Below, piece by piece: positions 1 through 7,859 of a stretch of DNA of 64,000 bases. Under the pieces are notes generated by a model. The model was not told where the DNA came from and searched no databases. It worked only from the letters and a program-made list of their open reading frames with translations. Every line of letters begins with the position of its first letter. Position 1 is the first letter of the stretch. The position numbers were made by a program, and so were the translations under genes. The stretch is from assembly GCA_029974985.1 (NCBI GenBank), contig JARKQC010000323.1, positions 1-64,000 of the forward strand, in the 5' to 3' direction. The DNA is from Bacteroidota bacterium (GTDB lineage Bacteria > Bacteroidota > Ignavibacteria > Kapaibacteriales > UBA2268).

Positions 1-1056
1 GATTTTGGAGTTAAAGCACAATCTTTAAAACCACAATTTCCGAGTATGACATTTCCTAATCATTATTCAATTATTACGGGACTTTATCCTGCAAATCACG
101 GCATTATTGCTAATCATTTTAAAAATCCAATAGATGATACATATTTTAGCATAAAGGCGCCAAGCGTTAAAGATGCGATATGGTATCGGGGTGAGGCTTT
201 TTGGGAAACAGCTCGCCGAAATGGGATAATTACTGCATCGTATTTTTGGCCTGGCTCTGAAATGAATTTAGAGTATAGAAGACCAAATTATTTCGAAGAA
301 TACGAGCATAATCGCCCTTATGATGAACGTGTAAAAGGGGTATTAAATTGGTTGAAATTGCCCGATTCGCTAAGACCAAGATTTATTACTTTATATTTCG
401 ATGAAACTGATTCAAAAGGGCATAGATATGGCGTTGATTCTGATTCTTTATTCGCGGGAATACAAAAAGTTGATAAGTATATAAAAATGTTAGATAGTGG
501 ATTAATACAACTTGGATTAAAAGATAAAATTAATTTGATAATTGTTTCAGACCACGGAATGACAAATTTATCGCCTGATAAAATGATTTGGATTAATAAA
601 ATACTCGATAATGATAGTAATTATGTGGAATTTAATAATTTAAGTTCATTAGGTTTTTTATATATTAAAGATAAATCAAAAATTAACACAATTTATGAAA
701 AATTAAAAAATAAAGAGAAAAATTATAAAGTATATTTAAAAAATAATTTACCTCAAAGATTTCATTATAATCATCCATTTATTGGTGATATTATTATAAT
801 ACCTGATATTTCATATAGTTTACACGATAAAAACGCTTTAGATAATTCTTATAAAGCTACCCACGGATATGATAACGAGGAAATTGATATGCAAGGTATT
901 TTTATAGCACGAGGTCCAAAATTTAAATCGGGCTATAAAGTTACAAGCCTAAATAATATTGATATTTATCCTCTATTGTGCAAAATTTTTGATATTGATT
1001 ATACATCAAAAATTGATGGAGATTTACAAAGAATTATTCATATTCTAAAAGAATAA
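1..1056 (+). CDS. Ectonucleotide pyrophosphatase/phosphodiesterase (alkaline phosphatase superfamily), 5' truncated
   Basis: The reading frame is open to the first base, so the N-terminus, which would carry any signal peptide and the first metal ligand, lies outside the window; the in-frame ATG at 46 is internal. The visible start reads PSMTFPNHYS, the nucleophile motif of nucleotide pyrophosphatases/phosphodiesterases (NPP family), whose Thr (residue 17 of the visible product) takes the phosphoryl group. Other metal-binding motifs follow in the family order: ETDSKGH (about 135-141), SDHGM (about 183-187) and THGYDN (about 287-292). Such enzymes are normally exported and hydrolyse phosphodiester or pyrophosphate bonds of nucleotides. 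The family call is firm and the substrate unknown. An untranslated gap of about 125 bases separates it from gmk. Confidence 0.88.
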   Translation, partial: DFGVKAQSLKPQFPSMTFPNHYSIITGLYPANHGIIANHFKNPIDDTYFSIKAPSVKDAIWYRGEAFWETARRNGIITASYFWPGSEMNLEYRRPNYFEEYEHNRPYDERVKGVLNWLKLPDSLRPRFITLYFDETDSKGHRYGVDSDSLFAGIQKVDKYIKMLDSGLIQLGLKDKINLIIVSDHGMTNLSPDKMIWINKILDNDSNYVEFNNLSSLGFLYIKDKSKINTIYEKLKNKEKNYKVYLKNNLPQRFHYNHPFIGDIIIIPDISYSLHDKNALDNSYKATHGYDNEEIDMQGIFIARGPKFKSGYKVTSLNNIDIYPLLCKIFDIDYTSKIDGDLQRIIHILKE

Positions 1057-1112
1057 AGCTAATAATAAATATAAATTTCTCAAAATATATAGTAAAATCC
1101 TATAATAATTTA

Positions 1113-1120
1113 TACTTTTG
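1113..1120 (+). promoter_or_regulatory. Possible Bacteroidota-type -7 element upstream of gmk
   Basis: TACTTTTG fits the Bacteroidota -7 consensus TAnnTTTG and lies about 60 bases before the gmk start, in the gap after the phosphodiesterase gene. I see no convincing TTTG -33 element at the proper distance, so this is only a weak candidate. Confidence 0.3.
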
Positions 1121-1181
1121 TGAAATTAGTTTTTTCAATAATATTAATTATATATAAAGCAATTTTCAATATATATTTTTT

Positions 1182-1763
1182 ATGAACTTAAATACAAAAA
1201 GATTATTAGTATTATCATCACCAAGCGGTGGCGGAAAATCAACTATTTCAAAAAGATTATTAGATAAATTTATTAATCTTAAATTTTCTATTTCTGCAAC
1301 TACACGTAAAATAAGAGAAGGCGAAACTAATGGGATTCAATATTATTTTATAGAAATTAATGAGTTTTTAAGTAAAATAAATAATAATGAATTTGTTGAG
1401 TATGAAAAGATATTTGATAATTATTATGGCACTCTAAAAAGTGAAATAGAAAAACAAATAAATGACAATTTTTGCTTGATTTTTGATATTGATGTCAAGG
1501 GTGCATTAAATCTAAAAAAAATATATCCTAATGATAGTGTGTTAATATTTATTGCTCCTCCAAGTTTAGAAGTTCTCGAACAACGTCTCAGAAATAGACA
1601 AACTGAATCAGAAGAACAGTTAAAAACACGACTTAATAGAGCGGAAATGGAATTATCATATTCCAATGAATTCGATTTTGTAGTAATTAATGATAATTTA
1701 GAACAAGCAATAAATAACACAATAGAAATTGTTAAAAACAATATGCCGGTAATACAAGAATGA
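1182..1763 (+). CDS. gmk: Guanylate kinase
   Basis: Guanylate kinase transfers phosphate from ATP to GMP to make GDP in the cytoplasm. The P-loop SSPSGGGKST is at residues 12-21, followed by the GMP-binding segment SATTRKIREGE (about 38-48) and the late RLRNRQTES region. At 193 residues it has normal length and looks complete. The last four bases overlap the start of menG (ATGA), so the two are probably translationally coupled. Confidence 0.96.
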   Translation: MNLNTKRLLVLSSPSGGGKSTISKRLLDKFINLKFSISATTRKIREGETNGIQYYFIEINEFLSKINNNEFVEYEKIFDNYYGTLKSEIEKQINDNFCLIFDIDVKGALNLKKIYPNDSVLIFIAPPSLEVLEQRLRNRQTESEEQLKTRLNRAEMELSYSNEFDFVVINDNLEQAINNTIEIVKNNMPVIQE

Positions 1764-2449
1764 GTGAAAAAATTAAAAAAATGTTCTCGGATATTTCAAT
1801 ACAATATGATTTATTAAATGATGTATTGTCTTTTGGTAGGCATCGTTTGTGGAAAAAGAAATTTGTAAAAGATTTAAATATTAAAAATAATGATAAACAT
1901 CTTGACGTAGCTACTGGAACAGGCGATATAGCAAGAGAGATTATCAAACAATATGGTGATAAAGTAGAAGTAATTGGTATTGATTTTTCTGATAGTATGA
2001 TAATTAAAGCACGTTTGAAAAAAGATGCTTTTATAAAAAATCTTAATTTTGAAGTTGGCGACGCTACGAATTTAAATTTCGGAGACGGTACTTTTAATAG
2101 TGTTACAATTTCTTTTGGGATTCGTAATATTCCAGATTTGCATAAAGCTATTTATGAAATGTCGAGAGTTTTAAAACCTGGAGGCGTGTTAGCAATTATG
2201 GAATTTGGCACTCCAATAAAACCCGTGAATTATTTTTATGCTTTTTATTCAAAATTTATAATACCTTCGATTGGAAGACTATTAAGTAATAGCGAGTTTG
2301 CTTATCATTATTTACCTGAAACTATTAAAAAATTCCCTTATGGAACTTATTTCAAGGAATTATTAATTAATACGAGGCATTTTTCCAAAGTTGAAATAAA
2401 AAAATATGATTTTGGAATTGTTTACTGTTATTATTGCACAAAAAAGTAG
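1760..2449 (+). CDS. menG: Demethylmenaquinone methyltransferase (UbiE/MenG family)
   Basis: This class I SAM-dependent methyltransferase carries out the final C-methylation of menaquinone, and in some organisms also ubiquinone. The SAM-binding motif LDVATGTGD is at residues 48-56, followed by GIDFSDSMI, GDATNLNFGDGTFN and the family signature VTISFGIRN. The C-terminal segment FGIVYCYYCTKK resembles the usual UbiE ending. Length (229) is standard. It overlaps gmk by four bases. Menaquinone rather than ubiquinone is inferred from the FCB-type lineage. Confidence 0.94.
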   Translation: MSEKIKKMFSDISIQYDLLNDVLSFGRHRLWKKKFVKDLNIKNNDKHLDVATGTGDIAREIIKQYGDKVEVIGIDFSDSMIIKARLKKDAFIKNLNFEVGDATNLNFGDGTFNSVTISFGIRNIPDLHKAIYEMSRVLKPGGVLAIMEFGTPIKPVNYFYAFYSKFIIPSIGRLLSNSEFAYHYLPETIKKFPYGTYFKELLINTRHFSKVEIKKYDFGIVYCYYCTKK

Positions 2450-2479
2450 TTTTTTATAATTATAAATTTTAAGAAAAAT

Positions 2480-3469
2480 ATGTTTGAAGAAGAAATTAAT
2501 ATTGAAACTGAAAGAATTATTGAAAAAATCAATCATTTAAGTTATAAAAATTTTCAAATTGTAATTGAAAATCTTTATGAGGAGGATTTTTATAGAAATT
2601 TTTTAAAAGCAGAAACAGAATTTTTCAATTATAAAATACTATTAAATCTATCGTTAGAAAATGAATTTTCTTATGATTTATACCAAAATTTTGTTGCAAC
2701 AAGCGATATGCAAAAATTTGTGTTAGAGCATTCTGATTTAACGAATGATTATTTAAACGAATTAATTAAGCGTGCTGTTGAGATTCGTTTTAATTATATG
2801 ATTAGGCCAATAACGACTATTAGCTCGTTTGTATTTTCTAATAATTATACAATTTCTTTTGATGAATTTAAGCATAAAATCAACTATTTCCCGATAAATA
2901 GTTATTTTGTTAATTTAGTATATGAGTTATTTGATGAAATTGAATTTTTTAAAGAAGAAAATGAAATAATTACAAAATCGCAATTTAGCAAACTAATTTT
3001 TGAAAAATTAAAAAATAATGCTGATAATATTGAAGCAAAATTTTTAGAAGAAATATCAAATCCACTATTCAAATTTTTAAATGATTTCAATTTAAATAAT
3101 CATAGTTTTTTATCATTTTTGATATTTTTTGATGATTTAAAAATGTATCCAATAATTGAGTTTCTTAATGAAAATAAAAATTATAGAGAGAATTTTAATT
3201 TCGAAAAATTAACTGAAATTTTGAGTATTTATCAAAAGCAATTTATTACAATTAATGATGAATATATTGAAGAAAATACTATTGAAGAACTTCGAGATGA
3301 AATTGAATTAGAAGATATTGATGTGAATAATAATATTGATGAAAATCCGATTGAAAACAATATTGATGATGAAAATCTTAATATAGCCAAAGAAGATAAA
3401 AATATAGAAGATGAAAGTTTTAATAACAATGATGAAAATATAATAAATAATAATCAAGATTTAAAATAA
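2480..3469 (+). CDS. Hypothetical protein with acidic Asn/Asp/Glu-rich C-terminal tail
   Basis: I do not recognise this 329-residue protein. It has no signal peptide or membrane segment. Residues 1 to about 250 look mostly helical, rich in Phe, Leu, Asn and Glu, in blocks such as NEFSYDLYQNFVATSD. From about 255 to the end the sequence becomes strongly acidic and low-complexity (runs like ENTIEELRDEIELEDID, then Asn/Asp/Glu/Ile repeats), probably disordered. It follows menG after 30 bases and precedes the dehydrogenase by 17, suggesting one transcription unit. Codon use matches its neighbours. Coding status is supported by length, tight spacing and in-operon position. Confidence 0.75.
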   Translation: MFEEEINIETERIIEKINHLSYKNFQIVIENLYEEDFYRNFLKAETEFFNYKILLNLSLENEFSYDLYQNFVATSDMQKFVLEHSDLTNDYLNELIKRAVEIRFNYMIRPITTISSFVFSNNYTISFDEFKHKINYFPINSYFVNLVYELFDEIEFFKEENEIITKSQFSKLIFEKLKNNADNIEAKFLEEISNPLFKFLNDFNLNNHSFLSFLIFFDDLKMYPIIEFLNENKNYRENFNFEKLTEILSIYQKQFITINDEYIEENTIEELRDEIELEDIDVNNNIDENPIENNIDDENLNIAKEDKNIEDESFNNNDENIINNNQDLK

Positions 3470-3486
3470 ATATAATTGAGGATAAA

Positions 3487-4614
3487 ATGGCAAATATAAT
3501 AGTTCTTGGCGCTGGAATGGTTGGCAGTGCAATGGCAATTGATTTATCACACGACCATAAAGTTACTTCTATTGATTATAATAAAAAGAATTTTGAAAAA
3601 TTAAATAGTTTTGGAATAAATACAATTCAAAAAGATATAAATAATTCTAAAACAATTCGAGATTTAGTACAAGATTATGATATAGTATTGAACGCAGTGC
3701 CCGGATTTATGGGCTTTAAAACACTTGAATCTGTTATAGAAGCTGGTAAAAACATTGTTGATATTTCATTTTTTCCTGAAGATTGCTTTTTATTAGATAA
3801 AAAAGCAAAAGAAAATAATGTTATTGCAATAGTTGATTTTGGAGTTGCGCCCGGCATTCCAAATTTATTAGTTGCTTATCATAATAATAAAATGAAAATT
3901 GAAAATTATAAATGCTATGTCGGAGGTTTGCCCAAAGAGCGAACATTCCCATTTCAATATAAAGCTCCTTTTTCGCCCGTAGATGTAATTGAAGAATATA
4001 CACGTCCTGCGAGATATGTCGAAAACGATGAGATAATCATAAAAGAAGCTATGAGCGACCCCGAATATTTATTTTTCGATGGTATTGGCACACTCGAAGC
4101 ATTTAATACCGATGGGCTACGCTCTTTACTTTTTACAAATAATATACCAAATAAAATTGAAAAAACTTTGCGTTATCCCGGTCATATAGATATAATCAAA
4201 ATACTACTTAGTGCTGGATTTTTATCAGAAACAGAAATCGAAGTAAATAATGTTAAAATTTCTCCACGTGATTTTTCTTCAGCTATTTTATTTGATAAAT
4301 GGAAACTAAACGAAAACGATGAAGAATTTACCGTTATGAGAATAATTTTTGAAGGTATAGAAGACGGAAAAAATACTCAATATATTTATAATTTATTTGA
4401 TACTTATAATCAAGAGACAAAAACATCATCTATGGCAAGAACAACGGGCTATTCTGCTACTTCTGCTATAAATTTAGTATTAAATGGAATTTATACAAAA
4501 ATTGGTATTAATCCACCTGAATTTGTCGGCGAAAATGATAAAGCCGTTGATTTTGTCTTTGATTACCTTAAAGATAGAGGAGTTATCTATAAAGTTGAAA
4601 AGAATCAATTCTAA
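3487..4614 (+). CDS. Saccharopine dehydrogenase-family oxidoreductase
   Basis: A 375-residue NAD(P)-dependent dehydrogenase of the saccharopine dehydrogenase/lysine dehydrogenase family. The N-terminal Rossmann nucleotide-binding motif is MANIIVLGAGMVGSAMA, with Gly-rich residues 8-13, and an acidic strand end at VTSIDYN. The family segments VDFGVAPGIPN, CYVGGLPKER and TLRYPGH are present. Members act on lysine, saccharopine or carboxynorspermidine-type amino acids, and the substrate cannot be read from sequence. The start is supported by a GAGG ribosome-binding site at 3478-3481, five bases before the ATG. No other lysine-pathway gene lies nearby. Confidence 0.88.
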   Translation: MANIIVLGAGMVGSAMAIDLSHDHKVTSIDYNKKNFEKLNSFGINTIQKDINNSKTIRDLVQDYDIVLNAVPGFMGFKTLESVIEAGKNIVDISFFPEDCFLLDKKAKENNVIAIVDFGVAPGIPNLLVAYHNNKMKIENYKCYVGGLPKERTFPFQYKAPFSPVDVIEEYTRPARYVENDEIIIKEAMSDPEYLFFDGIGTLEAFNTDGLRSLLFTNNIPNKIEKTLRYPGHIDIIKILLSAGFLSETEIEVNNVKISPRDFSSAILFDKWKLNENDEEFTVMRIIFEGIEDGKNTQYIYNLFDTYNQETKTSSMARTTGYSATSAINLVLNGIYTKIGINPPEFVGENDKAVDFVFDYLKDRGVIYKVEKNQF

Positions 4615-5701
4615 AAAGAAAAATGACCCAATATTAAAAAAAATTGAATTTAAAATCAAACATTTTGTTAATAAACGATTATTTAACAAAAAAGATCCTA
4701 TTATAATTAATGAAATAACTGACGTTTTCGAGCTAAAACCTAATTGTAGAATATTATTATTAAGGCAAGATAGGATTGGTGATTTGCTCGTATCTGTTCC
4801 TTTTATTAAATATTTACGAAATAAATATTTAGAATGCGAAATTGATATAATACTTTCAGAAAAAAATATTAACGCAAAAAGAGCCGTAGAACCTTATATT
4901 TCAAATATTTATCTATATGAAAAAAAAATATTAAAAATTATAAAATTAATAATTGATTTAAAGAAAAGAAAATATGATTTATTGATTGATTTATACGATA
5001 ATAGCTCGACAACCTCAACATTTTTAATTAAATTTATTAAAGCTAAATATAATTTAGGATTAGAAAAATCAAATAATTTAATATATTCTCATATTGTTCC
5101 TTTACTCGATAAAAATAAATATCATATTGTCGAGCGAATTGCTAATTTGTCAATCCCATTCGGATTTTTACTACAAAAAAATGATTTATTACTCGAATTT
5201 AATATTTTTGAAAGTGAAAAAAAACAAGCAGAAGAAAAACTAAAAATTGAAAAAAATAAAAAATATCTTGGTATAAATTTATCTGGCTCGACCGAAGCAA
5301 AATATTGGGGAACAGAAAATTATATTGGTTTAATTAAAAAAATAAATATTGAAAATCCCGAAATAGAAATTATAATTTTTGCAACAGAAAAATTTGAAAA
5401 CGAACTTAATATTATTGTCTCTGATACTAAATCTAAAGCCACGCCAAGAACAAATTCTTTCTTAGAATTTGCGGCTAATATTTCATTATGTGATTTTTTA
5501 ATATCTGTTGATACATCTGTCGTTCATCTTGCCGCCGCATTTCAAATACCAATAATTAGTTTGCATATTTGGACGGGAACTATTGATACGGGGCTTCCTT
5601 GGTATAGTTTTAATAATCAAAATAAATATTTAGTAACAAAAAATAATTTATCCGATATAAAAGTAATTGACGTTTTTAATGCATATTTGGAATTAATATA
5701 A
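4595..5701 (+). CDS. Glycosyltransferase family 9 protein (heptosyltransferase-like)
   Basis: A GT9 glycosyltransferase, the family that adds ADP-heptose or related sugars to the LPS core on the cytoplasmic face of the inner membrane. The signature N-terminal block RILLLRQDRIGDLLVSVPF and the C-terminal donor-site block ISVDTSVVHLAAAFQIPII are both clear. The first ATG in this frame (4484) would overlap the previous gene by over 130 bases. I prefer the TTG at 4595, which follows GAGGAG (4577-4582) by 12 bases, gives 368 residues and overlaps upstream by only 20 bases. The start remains uncertain. The next gene belongs to the same family, so the pair probably acts in sequence. Confidence 0.85.
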   Translation: MKRINSKKKNDPILKKIEFKIKHFVNKRLFNKKDPIIINEITDVFELKPNCRILLLRQDRIGDLLVSVPFIKYLRNKYLECEIDIILSEKNINAKRAVEPYISNIYLYEKKILKIIKLIIDLKKRKYDLLIDLYDNSSTTSTFLIKFIKAKYNLGLEKSNNLIYSHIVPLLDKNKYHIVERIANLSIPFGFLLQKNDLLLEFNIFESEKKQAEEKLKIEKNKKYLGINLSGSTEAKYWGTENYIGLIKKINIENPEIEIIIFATEKFENELNIIVSDTKSKATPRTNSFLEFAANISLCDFLISVDTSVVHLAAAFQIPIISLHIWTGTIDTGLPWYSFNNQNKYLVTKNNLSDIKVIDVFNAYLELI

Positions 5702-5703
5702 AA

Positions 5704-6666
5704 ATGAAAATTGCACTTATTCAGCTTGGAAGAATTGGCGATATGATATTGCTAACCCCTTTATTTAAAGCATTAAAAGAGCGTTATCCAGAATCCGAAA
5801 TTACAGTTTTTGCCGGACCGAGTAATTATTCAATTATCGAAAATAATATTTATGTAAATAGTATATTTAAAATTGAAAAAAAACCTATTGGAATATTAAA
5901 AACTCTTTTTTATTTACTAAAAAATAAATATGATTTATGGATTGACCCAAAAGACCATTTTTCAAATGAAAGTAGAATTATAGCAAAAATCGTTAGAGCT
6001 AATACAAAAATCGGATTTAATGAAAAGAATAAAAAAAAAGCATTTGATATAAGTATCGAACAAAAAGATAATTTACATCATTCGCAGATAGCATTTAATT
6101 CAGTTCGTGAAATAGGAATAGTGTTTCCAACGACTCCACCTAAACCAATTTTAAATACAAATCCCAATAGTGATGATTATGTAAATAAATTTTTAAGAAG
6201 TAATCATTTAGATGATTTCGTATTGTTTAATATTTCGGGTTCGAAAGAATTAAAAATGTGGCATAATGACTCTTGGATTGAGTTTTTTTATCAAATCAAT
6301 TTAAATAAAAATATAGTATTATGCTATGCTCCAAGCGAGGAAGAAAAAGCCAAATATATTAAACAACAATTAAAAGATTTTTTTGTATTCAAATCGAGAA
6401 ATATTAGTGATATAGTATCATTAGTCAAAAAATGTGATTATTTGATAAGCCCAGATACTGCTATAATTCACATTGCCGCCGCATTTAATAAACCCGTATT
6501 TGCACTTTATTCGGGATTGGATAATTTTTATCAAAAATTTCATCCATTATCTGATATATTTTTAACGATAAGAGCTGAAAACGAAGATGCGGGTATAAAA
6601 TCAATTAAAACCAAAGATTGTGTGGAAAAGTTTTTTGAATTTCATAAGTTAATATCATTAAAATAA
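5704..6666 (+). CDS. Glycosyltransferase family 9 protein (heptosyltransferase-like)
   Basis: A second GT9 enzyme, 320 residues, starting two bases after the previous stop. The N-terminal IALIQLGRIGDMILLTPLF matches the glycine-rich acceptor-side loop. The later DYLISPDTAIIHIAAAF block matches the donor-binding Rossmann half, and NISGSKELKMW corresponds to the conserved mid-domain turn. Probable role is LPS-core or other cell-surface glycan assembly. The specific sugar is not predictable. The paralogous arrangement with the upstream gene is typical of core-oligosaccharide loci, although no lipid A or O-antigen genes are in view. Confidence 0.92.
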   Translation: MKIALIQLGRIGDMILLTPLFKALKERYPESEITVFAGPSNYSIIENNIYVNSIFKIEKKPIGILKTLFYLLKNKYDLWIDPKDHFSNESRIIAKIVRANTKIGFNEKNKKKAFDISIEQKDNLHHSQIAFNSVREIGIVFPTTPPKPILNTNPNSDDYVNKFLRSNHLDDFVLFNISGSKELKMWHNDSWIEFFYQINLNKNIVLCYAPSEEEKAKYIKQQLKDFFVFKSRNISDIVSLVKKCDYLISPDTAIIHIAAAFNKPVFALYSGLDNFYQKFHPLSDIFLTIRAENEDAGIKSIKTKDCVEKFFEFHKLISLK

Positions 6667-6687
6667 TAAAAATTTAATTAAATATAT

Positions 6688-6718
6688 TTTGTTATTTGAA
6701 TAAATAATCTTATTTTTG
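6688..6718 (+). promoter_or_regulatory. Bacteroidota-type promoter for rpsT
   Basis: TTTG at 6688-6691 and TATTTTTG at 6711-6718 are separated by 19 bases, exactly matching the Bacteroidota primary sigma consensus TTTG-N19-21-TAnnTTTG. Transcription would start near 6725, about 35 bases before the rpsT ATG. This suggests rpsT, and probably the tRNA after it, has its own promoter, separate from the glycosyltransferase genes. Confidence 0.7.
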
Positions 6719-6758
6719 TTGTTCTAAATTTGTGTAATGTAAAAAATATCGGATAAAA

Positions 6759-7031
6759 ATGGCGCATCATAAGTCAGCATTAAAAAGAATGAGACAGTCT
6801 CGCAAACGTCGTCTTTATAACAGATTGAATAAAAAGACTGCTAAATATGCTATTAGAGCGGTCAGAGAAGCAAAAACTGTTGAAGAAGCAGTAGAAAAAT
6901 TAAGAATAGCTACTAAAGTTCTTGATAGAATTAGTGCTAAAAATGTTATTCATAAGAATACTGCTGCAAACAGAAAGTCATCGCTTGCAAGATTTGTAAA
7001 TAAATTGAAATTTCAACAAGCTACAGTTTAA
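6759..7031 (+). CDS. rpsT: 30S ribosomal protein S20
   Basis: A 90-residue basic protein starting MAHHKSALKRMRQSRKR, the standard S20 opening, and retaining the NVIHKNTAANRKSSLARFVNKL segment near the C-terminus. S20 binds 16S rRNA early in small-subunit assembly. It is complete and of normal length. A canonical Bacteroidota promoter lies upstream and tRNA-Arg begins 13 bases after the stop, so the two may be co-transcribed and ended by the hairpin at 7131-7166. Confidence 0.97.
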   Translation: MAHHKSALKRMRQSRKRRLYNRLNKKTAKYAIRAVREAKTVEEAVEKLRIATKVLDRISAKNVIHKNTAANRKSSLARFVNKLKFQQATV

Positions 7032-7043
7032 TTATATTATTAG

Positions 7044-7117
7044 GCGCCCTTAGCTCAATTGGATAGAGTATCTGACTACGGATCAGAAGGTTAGAGGTTC
7101 GACTCCTCTAGGGCGTG
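7044..7117 (+). tRNA. tRNA-Arg (anticodon ACG)
   Basis: The sequence folds into a full cloverleaf. Acceptor strands 7044-7050 and 7110-7116 pair, with a G-U at the first pair. The D stem is GCTC/GAGT. The anticodon stem TCTGA/TCAGA encloses loop CTACGGA with anticodon ACG. The T arm is AGAGG-TTCGACT-CCTCT (7093-7109). The discriminator base is G, and the next bases (CTA) show that CCA is not encoded. The A34 is expected to be edited to inosine, allowing the CGN codons CGU, CGC and CGA to be read. Confidence 0.96.
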
Positions 7118-7130
7118 CTATACAAATATT

Positions 7131-7166
7131 AATCAAAATATATTTATTTATATTTTGATTTTTTTT
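7131..7166 (+). terminator. Rho-independent terminator after rpsT and tRNA-Arg
   Basis: A perfect 12-base-pair stem, AATCAAAATATA (7131-7142) with TATATTTTGATT (7149-7160), encloses a six-base loop and is followed directly by six T residues. It is AT-rich but long and perfect. Confidence 0.75.
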
Positions 7167-7170
7167 AAAA

Positions 7171-7208
7171 AAAAGCGAAGAATATTTTATCTTCGCTTAA
7201 TTTTTATT
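7171..7208. terminator. Bidirectional terminator between tRNA-Arg and the Fe-S carrier gene
   Basis: Stem AAGCGAAGA (7173-7181) pairs with TCTTCGCTT (7190-7198). It is flanked by an A-run on the left and a T-rich stretch on the right, so it can end transcription from both sides. On the minus strand it serves the A-type Fe-S carrier gene ending at 7226. Confidence 0.8.
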
Positions 7209-7225
7209 AATTATTTATATATTAA

Positions 7226-7615
7226 TTAATGACCGCCACAACCACAAGTATGTGCATTATTTGGATTGTTAAATATAAATCCACTTCCATGAGCATCATC
7301 AATATAATCGAGAGTAACACCCATTAAATAAAATATACTCTTATTATCTATAATCATATTCAAATTACTTAATTCGATAAGTTTATCCGTGTCGTTTAAT
7401 TCAGAATCAAAACCAAGAATATAATTCATTCCCGAACAACCACCACTTTGTGTTCCGAGACGCAAGGAATATTCTGGTGGTACGTTATTCTCAGTTTTAA
7501 TAGAATGGATTTTATCTAATGCACGACGAGTAATTAAAATAGCATCTTGCTCTTCAGCACCAATAATGCCAGTATGAACTTGTTCAACTTCCAAGCCATT
7601 AACTATATTATTCAT
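7226..7615 (-). CDS. A-type iron-sulfur carrier protein (IscA/SufA/ErpA family)
   Basis: A 129-residue HesB/IscA-family protein that carries and inserts Fe-S clusters into target enzymes. The three ligand cysteines are C60 in the GGCSGMNY motif and C124 and C126 in the terminal CGCGGH. The body segments ILITRRALDKI and the late GSGFIFNNPN also fit the family. Which subtype (IscA, SufA or ErpA) cannot be decided by sequence alone. No suf or isc operon is adjacent. The N-terminal 20 residues are slightly longer than usual. Confidence 0.92.
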   Translation of the reverse strand: MNNIVNGLEVEQVHTGIIGAEEQDAILITRRALDKIHSIKTENNVPPEYSLRLGTQSGGCSGMNYILGFDSELNDTDKLIELSNLNMIIDNKSIFYLMGVTLDYIDDAHGSGFIFNNPNNAHTCGCGGH

Positions 7616-7859
7616 TTTTTTTTCCTATTAATAATTAATTTATGTAAAATACGTTAAATAATTGACGATTATTAAATAGAAAAATTTCTTTTAAATTAAA
7701 TTTAATTATTTTTGATCATCAAATTACAACATAAATTAAAGTTTTATTTAACAATTTGAAATATTATAAACCGTTAATTAACAATTATTTAAAATATTTA
7801 GAATTTTATTACAATAAGTAAATAAACAAATTATATAAATTAATAAAAATTGGTGTTTT

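Noticed and set aside
7712-7724. TTTGATCATCAAA palindrome between the Fe-S carrier and T9SS genes, possibly an FNR/CRP-like operator
   Set aside because: FNR boxes need four bases between TTGAT and ATCAA; here there is one. A single small palindrome in AT-rich spacer could arise by chance.
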